From an uncultured Granulosicoccus sp. (GTDB lineage Bacteria > Pseudomonadota > Gammaproteobacteria > Granulosicoccales > Granulosicoccaceae), in the NCBI GenBank assembly GCA_947495035.1, contig CANLXI010000036.1, forward strand, positions 1 to 64,000: a stretch of DNA of 64,000 nucleotides. Direction: 5' to 3'. The translations under genes were made by a program, and so were the position numbers. The notes beneath the pieces are model-generated. The model saw only the letters and a program-made list of their open reading frames with translations. It was not told the DNA's origin and searched no databases. This document shows positions 27,802 to 35,260 of this stretch, piece by piece. Each line of letters starts with the position of its first letter. Positions within the stretch are counted from its first letter, which is position 1.

Positions 27802-28887
27802 ATGGCACAGATCACGCTGGACAAATTGGCACATTCCTATCTTCCCGAGCCGAAGAGCGACGATGACTTCGCGCTGAAACAGATCGACTATGTCTGGGAA
27901 GACGGTGGCGCCTACGCCTTGCTGGGGCCGTCAGGCTGCGGCAAGACCACCTTGTTGAACATCATTTCAGGCTTGCTGATTCCTTCCAGCGGACACGTCC
28001 GCTTCGACGCCGACGATGTCACCGAGCTGTCCACCGAAGCGCGCAATATCGCCCAGGTGTTCCAGTTTCCGGTCATCTACGACACCATGACCGTGGAAGA
28101 GAATCTGGCCTTTCCCCTGGTCAACCGCGGCGTGGACAAGCAGGAGATCGGCAGGCGCGTCACCGATATGCTGCAGACGCTGGACCTCACCGACAAGGCA
28201 AAACGCCGTGCCAAGGGGCTGACGGCCGATGAAAAGCAGAAGATCTCTCTGGGCCGGGGGCTGGTCCGGTATGACGTCAATGCCATCCTGTTCGATGAGC
28301 CACTGACGGTTATCGACCCACACATGAAGTGGCAGTTGCGCACCAAGCTCAAGGAGCTGCACGAGCAGTTCAGTCACACCATGATCTATGTCACCCATGA
28401 TCAGACCGAAGCGCTGACCTTTGCCGACAAGGTCGTGGTCATGTACGAGGGAGAAGTGGTGCAGATCGGTACACCGGAAGAGCTCTTCGATGAGCCGGCC
28501 CACACCTTCGTCGGCTACTTCATCGGCTCCCCGGGCATGAACATTCTGCCGGGGGAGGTGAATGGCAACACGATACGCATGGCAGAGCAGGGTTTCACGC
28601 TGGATCGGTCCTGGCAGGAACTGTCGGGCAAGACGGAAATCGGCATTCGCCCCGAATTCATTCGCATCATGACGCGCGAACAGGCGGGAGAAGCCGGTGT
28701 GCCGATGCAGATCAGTTCGGTGGAGAACATCGGCCGGCACCAGATCGTGCGCGGCGCGGTCAACGGCGTCACCATCGATGCAGTGGTGCCCGAGGGTGCA
28801 CCGATACCCACTGATGCCTATGCAGTGTTCGATACGGCACGCATCAATGTCTACCAGAATTCTCATCTCGTGCGGGGGGCTCGCTGA
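27802..28887 (+). CDS. glpT: Glycerol ABC transporter ATPase GlpT (degenerate signature)
   Basis: A 361-residue ABC ATPase paired with GlpS. Walker A (GPSGCGKTTLL), Walker B (ILFDEPLTVID) and the H-loop (VTHDQTEAL) are intact. The LSGGQ signature is replaced by LTADEKQKISLGRGL, so this subunit should contribute only one competent half of each ATP site. This complements GlpS, which has a good signature but an altered H-loop. Its stop overlaps the glpP start by one base (TGATG). Confidence 0.9.
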   Translation: MAQITLDKLAHSYLPEPKSDDDFALKQIDYVWEDGGAYALLGPSGCGKTTLLNIISGLLIPSSGHVRFDADDVTELSTEARNIAQVFQFPVIYDTMTVEENLAFPLVNRGVDKQEIGRRVTDMLQTLDLTDKAKRRAKGLTADEKQKISLGRGLVRYDVNAILFDEPLTVIDPHMKWQLRTKLKELHEQFSHTMIYVTHDQTEALTFADKVVVMYEGEVVQIGTPEELFDEPAHTFVGYFIGSPGMNILPGEVNGNTIRMAEQGFTLDRSWQELSGKTEIGIRPEFIRIMTREQAGEAGVPMQISSVENIGRHQIVRGAVNGVTIDAVVPEGAPIPTDAYAVFDTARINVYQNSHLVRGAR

Positions 28888-29774
28888 TGGACAACAAGCC
28901 GTTCAACAACCGGGCCTGGTTTTTCGTGTTGCCGGTGTTCGTTCTCGTTGCCATCAGTGCCATCATCCCGCTGATGACGGTGGTGAACTATTCGGTGCAG
29001 GACACCTTCGGCAACAACCAGTTTTTCTGGGCGGGTACCGAGTGGTACTCCGACGTGCTCTCATCAAGCCGTTTTCACGATGCCCTGGTACGCAATCTGA
29101 TCTTCTCGGGCATCATTCTCGCCATCGAGATTCCCCTGGGTATCGCCATCGCCCTGACCATGCCCCGCAAGGGCATCTGGGTACCGGTCTGTCTGATCCT
29201 GATGGCACTGCCGCTGCTGATTCCCTGGAACGTGGTGGGTACCATCTGGCAGGTATTCGGGCGTGCCGATATCGGACTGATGGGCAGAATCCTGGCGGAA
29301 CTGGGGGTGGACTACAACTATGCCACCAACTGGCTCGATGCCTGGATCACCATCATCATCATGGATGTCTGGCACTGGACCAGTCTGGTCGTGCTGTTGT
29401 GCTATTCCGGGCTGGTGGCGATCCCCGAAGCCTACTATCAGGCAGCCAGAATCGACGGTGCTTCCAGGTGGAAGGTCTTCCGCTACATACAACTGCCGAA
29501 GATGCAGCGAGTCCTTCTCATTGCGGTTCTGCTGCGTTTCATGGACAGCTTCATGATCTATACCGAGCCCTTCGTGCTGACCGGGGGCGGTCCGGGCAAT
29601 TCCACGACCTTCCTGTCCATCGATCTGGTGAAGATGGCGATCGGTCAGTTCGATCTGGGGCCTGCGGCAGCGATGTCCATCATCTACTTTCTCATCATTC
29701 TGCTCATGTCGTGGGTGTTCTATACCTTGATGACCAATTTCGGCGTGGATGCGCCCGAGAAGGAGGTTGACTGA
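28887..29774 (+). CDS. glpP: Glycerol ABC transporter permease GlpP
   Basis: A 295-residue inner-membrane permease of the MalF/UgpA type with about six transmembrane helices and the EAA loop EAYYQAARIDGASRWKVFRY near residues 180-200 that contacts the ATPases. It should form the glycerol channel with GlpQ. Gene order ATPase-ATPase-permease-permease-small membrane protein-binding protein matches glpSTPQ(U)V. Confidence 0.9.
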   Translation: MDNKPFNNRAWFFVLPVFVLVAISAIIPLMTVVNYSVQDTFGNNQFFWAGTEWYSDVLSSSRFHDALVRNLIFSGIILAIEIPLGIAIALTMPRKGIWVPVCLILMALPLLIPWNVVGTIWQVFGRADIGLMGRILAELGVDYNYATNWLDAWITIIIMDVWHWTSLVVLLCYSGLVAIPEAYYQAARIDGASRWKVFRYIQLPKMQRVLLIAVLLRFMDSFMIYTEPFVLTGGGPGNSTTFLSIDLVKMAIGQFDLGPAAAMSIIYFLIILLMSWVFYTLMTNFGVDAPEKEVD

Positions 29775-29775
29775 C

Positions 29776-30681
29776 ATGTCCAGCACACCTCAGTCAATCA
29801 ATACGGCTGCCACGGCGCAGACCCCGAATTCTTCCGGTGGCATTTCCCTGAACGTGCGCAAGCCTGTCAGAGCCGGTGGGCGCGGGCACACGCGCTGGAT
29901 CGTGCCGAGCCTCTACATCCTGTTCCTGCTGTTGCCGATCTACTGGCTGGTCAACATGAGTTTCAAGACCAATCAGGAGATTCTATCCATGTTCACGCTG
30001 TGGCCGGAGAACCCGACGCTGCGCAACTACATGGTGATCTTCAACGATCCCTCCTGGTACAAGGGTTATTTCAATTCCATGGCCTATGTGGTCATGAACA
30101 TGGTGATCTCGGTCTCGGTCGCCCTGCCGGCGGCCTATGCCTTCAGCCGTTACCGGTTTCTGGGTGACAAGCACATGTTCTTCTGGTTGCTGACCAACCG
30201 CATGGCGCCGCCGGCGGTGTTCGCACTGCCATTCTTCCAGTTGTATTCGGCGTTTGGTCTGTTCGACACGCATTTTGCCGTCGCCCTGGCACATTGCCTG
30301 TTCAACGTGCCGCTGGCGGTGTGGATACTCGAGGGTTTCATGTCGGGTGTGCCACGCGAGATCGACGAGACCGCGTATATCGACGGTTATTCCTTTCCGC
30401 GATTCTTCGTCAGGATATTCATGCCGCTGATTGCTTCGGGTATCGGGGTGGCGGCGTTCTTCTGTTTCATGTTCTCCTGGGTAGAGTTGCTGCTGGCCAG
30501 AACCCTGACCGCCACGGAAGCCAAACCGATCACCGCCATCATGACGCGGACCGTCTCGGCCTCGGGGCTGGACTGGGGAGTGCTGGCCGCGGCCGGTGTG
30601 CTGACCATCATTCCCGGTGCACTGGTCATCTATTTTGTTCGCAACTACATCGCGAAAGGTTTCGCGCTGGGGCGGGTCTGA
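29776..30681 (+). CDS. glpQ: Glycerol ABC transporter permease GlpQ
   Basis: A 301-residue permease of the MalG/UgpE type. A polar N-terminal tail of about 35 residues precedes six transmembrane helices, and an EAA-like loop (VPREIDETAYIDGYSFPRFF) follows helix four. The ATG at 29776 has AGGAGG at 29761 inside the end of glpP. It should pair with GlpP. Confidence 0.9.
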   Translation: MSSTPQSINTAATAQTPNSSGGISLNVRKPVRAGGRGHTRWIVPSLYILFLLLPIYWLVNMSFKTNQEILSMFTLWPENPTLRNYMVIFNDPSWYKGYFNSMAYVVMNMVISVSVALPAAYAFSRYRFLGDKHMFFWLLTNRMAPPAVFALPFFQLYSAFGLFDTHFAVALAHCLFNVPLAVWILEGFMSGVPREIDETAYIDGYSFPRFFVRIFMPLIASGIGVAAFFCFMFSWVELLLARTLTATEAKPITAIMTRTVSASGLDWGVLAAAGVLTIIPGALVIYFVRNYIAKGFALGRV

Positions 30682-30683
30682 TC

Positions 30684-31100
30684 ATGAGCTCGATACAGCA
30701 AGACAAGGCAAAGGCGGTCAGTGGCAACGCCAGTGGTCTGCGAGGCATGCTTCTGTTCGTGGGGTTTGTCCTGTTCGTTGTCGGTGCCGCCTATCTGTGG
30801 TTCCAGACGGAGAGCGCACCGAACCTTGCCTGGATGGCCTGGACCAGGCCGACGGCCATATTCTTCATCACCATTCTCTGTCTGTTGCTGTGCATGTGTC
30901 TCTGGGAGGCATTGAGCCCAGGTGGCGGACCACGCATGGGAATTCTTCGCTTCGAGACCACGCGTGGCGATCGGCTTTTCCTGTCGTTGCTCGGCAGCGC
31001 GTTCATCCATCTTGCCTGGCTCGGTTTTGTGGGGCCAGACTTGTGGAAAGCATTGGGGGTATCGGTTGTCTACGCCTTGCTGGTGTTTTCACTGGTATGA
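30684..31100 (+). CDS. DUF2160 small membrane protein of glycerol transporter
   Basis: A 138-residue inner-membrane protein with about four hydrophobic segments (MLLFVGFVLFVVGAAYLWF, IFFITILCLLLCMCLW and two near the C-terminus) and the family-typical stretch GGGPRMGILRFETTRGDRLF. Proteins of this family sit between permease and binding-protein genes in glycerol (glpSTPQV-type) operons; their exact role is not established, perhaps a transporter accessory. It begins two bases after the glpQ stop. Confidence 0.8.
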   Translation: MSSIQQDKAKAVSGNASGLRGMLLFVGFVLFVVGAAYLWFQTESAPNLAWMAWTRPTAIFFITILCLLLCMCLWEALSPGGGPRMGILRFETTRGDRLFLSLLGSAFIHLAWLGFVGPDLWKALGVSVVYALLVFSLV

Positions 31101-31147
31101 CCCATCGTCAGTAGTACACGCATCATCAATCCATGAGGAGGAAACAA

Positions 31148-32863
31148 ATGCGTCAATTCAGGCAGGCCGGAACTGCGTTAGCAGTGGCCGTTTTCCTGGG
31201 AAGCACTCATGTCGCGCAAGCAGACATGGCCGCAGCCGAGGAATTTCTTGCAAGTGAAATCGGTGATCTGTCCACGCTCAGTGCGGACGAACAGAAAGCC
31301 GAAATGCAGTGGTTCATCGATGCCGCAAAACCGTTTGCCGGTATGGATATCAAGGTGGTTTCCGAAACCATCGCCACGCATGAGTACGAGTCAAAGGTAC
31401 TGGCACCAGCGTTCTCGGCCATCACGGGTATCAACATCACTCACGATCTGATTGGCGAAGGCGATGTGGTTGAAAAGCTGCAGACCCAGATGCAATCGGG
31501 TGAGAACATCTATGATGCCTACATCAATGACTCGGATCTGATCGGTACCCATTGGCGTTATCAGCAGGCGCGCAATCTGACCGACTGGATGGCGGGCGAG
31601 GGTGCGGATGTCACGTCCCCGACGCTGGATATCGATGACTTCATCGGCAAGGACTTCACCACAGGTCCCGATGGCAAGTTGTACCAGCTTCCGGATCAGC
31701 AGTTCGCCAATCTTTACTGGTTCCGATATGACTGGTTCACCGATGAACAGAACAAGGCCGACTTCCAGGAGAAGTATGGCTACGAACTCGGGGTGCCGGT
31801 CAACTGGTCTGCCTACGAGGATATTGCCGAATTCTTCACCGGTCGTGAGATCGATGGTGAGGCCGTTTACGGTCACATGGATTACGGCAAGAAGGATCCG
31901 TCTCTGGGCTGGCGATTCACCGATGCGTGGCTCTCCATGGCAGGGAACGGTGACAAGGGTGAACCGAACGGCTTGCCGGTTGACGAGTGGGGTATTCGCG
32001 TCAACGAAAACAGCCAGCCGGTTGGCTCCTGTGTGGCTCGTGGTGGTGATACCAACGGCCCGGCCGCAGTCTATTCGATCACCAAGTACATCGAATGGCT
32101 GAACAAGTACGCTCCACCTGAAGCTGCCGGCATGGTCTTCGGTGAAGCCGGACCGGTGCCTGCGCAAGGCGCGATTGCCCAGCAGATGTTCTGGTACACC
32201 GCCTTCACCGCGGATATGGTGAAGGAAGGTACACCGGTTGTGGATGAGGAAGGCAATCCGAAGTGGCGCATGGCTCCCAGCCCGCACGGCGCGTATTGGG
32301 AAGACGGCCAGAAGCTCGGTTATCAGGATGCCGGTTCCTGGACGCTCATGAAGTCCACACCGGTCGATCGTGCCAAGGCTGCCTGGCTGTATGCCCAGTT
32401 CGTCACCTCCAAGACGGTTGATGTCAAGAAATCCCATGTGGGTCTGACATTCATTCGCGAGAGTACGGTGCAGGACGAGAGCTTCAGCGAGCGTGCCCCG
32501 AAACTGGGTGGATTGGTCGAGTTCTATCGTTCACCAGCTCGTGTCCAGTGGTCGCCCACGGGTACGAACGTGCCTGACTATCCGAAGCTGGCTCAGCTGT
32601 GGTGGCAGAACATCGGTGATGCGTCTTCCGGAGCCAAGACTCCTCAGGAAGCCATGGACGCACTGTGTGCAGCCCAGGAGAAAGTGCTGGCTCGTCTGGA
32701 ACGTGCGGGTGTGCAAGGTGACATCGGTCCGGTTCTCAACGAAGAGCAGGATGCCGAGTACTGGTTCAGCCAGCCGGGTGCACCCAAGGCCAAGCTGGAC
32801 AACGAAAAGCCTGAGCCGGAAACCGTCGACTATGACGAACTGGTCAAGAGCTGGACTGAGTAA
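31148..32863 (+). CDS. glpV: Periplasmic glycerol-binding protein GlpV
   Basis: A 571-residue extracellular solute-binding protein. Residues 1-25 are a Sec signal peptide ending at HVAQA-DMAA. The mature protein belongs to the large binding-protein class used by GlpSTPQV, with patterns such as PAFSAITGINITHDLIGEGD and QLPDQQFANLYWFRYDWF. GAGGAGGAAAC directly precedes the ATG at 31148; the ATG at 31133 overlaps that ribosome-binding site and is rejected. A stable hairpin follows the gene, which could favour higher binding-protein mRNA levels. Confidence 0.9.
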   Translation: MRQFRQAGTALAVAVFLGSTHVAQADMAAAEEFLASEIGDLSTLSADEQKAEMQWFIDAAKPFAGMDIKVVSETIATHEYESKVLAPAFSAITGINITHDLIGEGDVVEKLQTQMQSGENIYDAYINDSDLIGTHWRYQQARNLTDWMAGEGADVTSPTLDIDDFIGKDFTTGPDGKLYQLPDQQFANLYWFRYDWFTDEQNKADFQEKYGYELGVPVNWSAYEDIAEFFTGREIDGEAVYGHMDYGKKDPSLGWRFTDAWLSMAGNGDKGEPNGLPVDEWGIRVNENSQPVGSCVARGGDTNGPAAVYSITKYIEWLNKYAPPEAAGMVFGEAGPVPAQGAIAQQMFWYTAFTADMVKEGTPVVDEEGNPKWRMAPSPHGAYWEDGQKLGYQDAGSWTLMKSTPVDRAKAAWLYAQFVTSKTVDVKKSHVGLTFIRESTVQDESFSERAPKLGGLVEFYRSPARVQWSPTGTNVPDYPKLAQLWWQNIGDASSGAKTPQEAMDALCAAQEKVLARLERAGVQGDIGPVLNEEQDAEYWFSQPGAPKAKLDNEKPEPETVDYDELVKSWTE

Positions 32864-33173
32864 TCTCGAGACGGGTGATATCTGACAGGTTCGGGGTATC
32901 GACAATCAGGATTTGTCGGTCCCCCGAACCGAAGACTTCTCCTCCGGGAGTCATTGATGGACCCCGTTGTATTGCCGCTGGGGTGGGTTGTGTCTCCTGC
33001 CGACATGCCGTGTGCCGAACAGGCCGTGGGTGTCGGGAAGAGACGGGATCCGCGCCAGCGTTTTCATTCGTAACAAGACAATTCCGGCCCGATCATGACT
33101 GGCGACGTCTGTCCCCTGCATGGTCGTGCCCAGGTTCAGATGTTGTTCAAACGAGGCGGTTTCGGGGACGTTC
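32864..33173 (+). other. Intergenic region glpV-glpD
   Basis: This 310-bp gap contains one clear element, the hairpin at 32888-32930. I see no credible gene in the remainder; glpD could have its own promoter here. Confidence 0.5.
32888..32930 (+). terminator. Hairpin after glpV
   Basis: GGTTCGGGG pairs with CCCCGAACC, and an inner GACAA/TTGTC stem extends it. It begins 25 bp after the glpV stop. The following bases are mixed pyrimidine rather than a T-tract, so it may act as partial terminator or 3'-end stabiliser between glpV and glpD. Confidence 0.5.
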
Positions 33174-34703
33174 ATGAGTGATTTCGATCTGGTAGTGATC
33201 GGTGGTGGAGTCAATGGCGCAGGTATTGCCCGGGACGCTGCCGGTCGTGGGCTGAAGGTCATGTTGTGCGAAAAGGATGATCTGGCACAGCACACGTCCT
33301 CCTCCAGTTCGAAGTTGATTCATGGCGGGCTACGCTATCTGGAGCATTACGATTTTGCCCTGGTCCGACACGCCCTGGGTGAGCGCGAAGTCTTGCTCAA
33401 GGCAGCACCTCACATCATCTGGCCCCTGCGATTCATCCTGCCGCATCACAAGGCTCTACGACCCCGCTGGCTGATTCGTCTGGGACTCTTTCTGTATGAC
33501 AACCTGGGTGGGCGCAAGCTTCTGCCCCGATCCAACAGCGTCGATCTCAAGACTCACGTGGCGGGTCGGGCGCTCAAGCCCGAATTCACCAGCGGTTTTG
33601 AATATTCCGATTGCTGGGTACAGGATGCGCGACTGGTAACGCTCAATGCGATGGATGCGGCCGAACGCGGTTGTGAGGTTCGGGTCAGAACCGAATGCAC
33701 CGATATCATCCAGGGCAAGGGTGAGTGGATCGTCAATCTGCAGAACCACCTGAGTGGTGAAGCCGATTCGGTGACGGCGCGAGCCATTGTCAACGCTTCC
33801 GGCCCTTGGGTGGAGAAGACGCTGGATCTGGACGAAGAGCACGATTCGCGCATGGGTGTGCGACTGGTCAAGGGCAGTCACGTGGTGGTGCCCAAGGTGT
33901 TCGATCACCCCTATACCTACATATTCCAGAATGCAGACAATCGCATCATGTTTGCCATTCCCTACGAAAACGACTTCACCCTGTTGGGTACGACCGATGT
34001 CGAGATTCAGGCCGAGCCCGGTACGGAGCAGATCGAGCAGAGCGAGATCGATTATATCTGCAGCAATGCCAGCGAATACTTCAATACACCAATCAGCCCG
34101 GATCAGGTGGTCTGGACCTATACCGGTGTTCGCCCACTGTACGATGACGCGTCGGACAATGCCTCCAAGGTGACTCGCGACTACAAGCTGGATCTGGACA
34201 TGCGTGCAGGCGTACCTATTCTGTCGGTTTATGGCGGCAAGATCACGACCTATCGCAAGCTGGCGGAGCAGGCCATGGATATGCTCGAAGAGCCTCTGGG
34301 AATCAAGAGTGGGGCGTGGACTGCGCCAGCCTCGTTGCCAGGCGGTGATATTCCCGATGCTGACTACGATGGCTTTCTGTCTCGATGCCAGAGCCGCTAC
34401 CCATGGCTGGATGAAGTCCTGTTGAAGGATTACACACGCAACTACGGTACACGCATCAGCGCTCTGCTGGGGCAGGCCAGTGACATGAAGCAGCTGGGGC
34501 ATCACTTTGGCGGACCGCTGTACCAGGTCGAGGTGGATTATCTGATTGCCAATGAATGGGCACGTTCGGCTGCAGACATCCTGTGGCGTCGCAGCAAGAA
34601 AGGTCTGCACACGCCGCAGGGGACGGAAGAGGTGCTGCAACAGTGGATCGAGACTCATTACGACTTTGCTACAAGCGCAAGGCCTCGGCAAGCGGTAAGC
34701 TGA
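33174..34703 (+). CDS. glpD: Aerobic glycerol-3-phosphate dehydrogenase
   Basis: A 509-residue FAD enzyme of the inner-membrane surface that oxidises glycerol 3-phosphate to dihydroxyacetone phosphate and passes electrons to quinone. N-terminal FAD motif VIGGGVNGAGIARDAAGRG, the SSSSSKLIHGGLRYLEHYDF stretch, and SVYGGKITTYRKLAEQAM are typical of GlpD, and length is standard. The ATG at 33174 places the Rossmann motif at the N-terminus; GGGGAC precedes it. Confidence 0.96.
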   Translation: MSDFDLVVIGGGVNGAGIARDAAGRGLKVMLCEKDDLAQHTSSSSSKLIHGGLRYLEHYDFALVRHALGEREVLLKAAPHIIWPLRFILPHHKALRPRWLIRLGLFLYDNLGGRKLLPRSNSVDLKTHVAGRALKPEFTSGFEYSDCWVQDARLVTLNAMDAAERGCEVRVRTECTDIIQGKGEWIVNLQNHLSGEADSVTARAIVNASGPWVEKTLDLDEEHDSRMGVRLVKGSHVVVPKVFDHPYTYIFQNADNRIMFAIPYENDFTLLGTTDVEIQAEPGTEQIEQSEIDYICSNASEYFNTPISPDQVVWTYTGVRPLYDDASDNASKVTRDYKLDLDMRAGVPILSVYGGKITTYRKLAEQAMDMLEEPLGIKSGAWTAPASLPGGDIPDADYDGFLSRCQSRYPWLDEVLLKDYTRNYGTRISALLGQASDMKQLGHHFGGPLYQVEVDYLIANEWARSAADILWRRSKKGLHTPQGTEEVLQQWIETHYDFATSARPRQAVS

Positions 34704-34781
34704 TTCGTCGGATACACTGGACCCCTTTCACGCTGGTGGCGCTCACCAGCCGGTATCTCACCACAAGAGGTCTTACACACA

Positions 34782-35237
34782 ATGCGATATCTTCACACCA
34801 TGGTGCGTGTTCAGGATGTGGATGCCAGTCTGCATTTCTACTGCGAACTGCTCGGCATGAAGGAGACTCGGCGCATCGACAACGAAAAGGGGCGATTTAC
34901 CCTGATCTTTCTGGCAGCTGACGCCGATGAAGCCGGTGCAGCCGAGTCACAGTCTCCGTTACTGGAACTCACCTACAACTGGCCGGAGGAAGGCAAAAGC
35001 GCTGAACCATACGACGACGGCCGCAATTTCGGTCACCTGGCCTACCGGGTCGAGGACATCTATGCCACGTGTCAGAAACTGATGGATGGCGGCGTCACCA
35101 TCAACCGTCCACCACGCGACGGGCATATGGCTTTCGTGCGATCACCGGATGGCATTTCTCTGGAACTGCTGCAGGAAGGCGATGCCAGGGAACCGGCCGA
35201 GCCCTGGGCGAGCATGGAAAATACCGGTAGCTGGTAA
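34782..35237 (+). CDS. gloA: Lactoylglutathione lyase (glyoxalase I)
   Basis: A 151-residue vicinal-oxygen-chelate enzyme that converts the methylglyoxal-glutathione hemithioacetal to S-lactoylglutathione. The start MRYLHTMVRVQDVDASLHFY supplies the metal-ligand histidine, ELTYNW and NFGHLAYRVEDI the middle ligands, and DGISLELLQ the last glutamate. Glycerol catabolism makes dihydroxyacetone phosphate, a source of methylglyoxal, so its place after glpD is sensible. Confidence 0.92.
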   Translation: MRYLHTMVRVQDVDASLHFYCELLGMKETRRIDNEKGRFTLIFLAADADEAGAAESQSPLLELTYNWPEEGKSAEPYDDGRNFGHLAYRVEDIYATCQKLMDGGVTINRPPRDGHMAFVRSPDGISLELLQEGDAREPAEPWASMENTGSW

Positions 35238-35260
35238 TCGTCGCGACTGGGCCGGATTGA

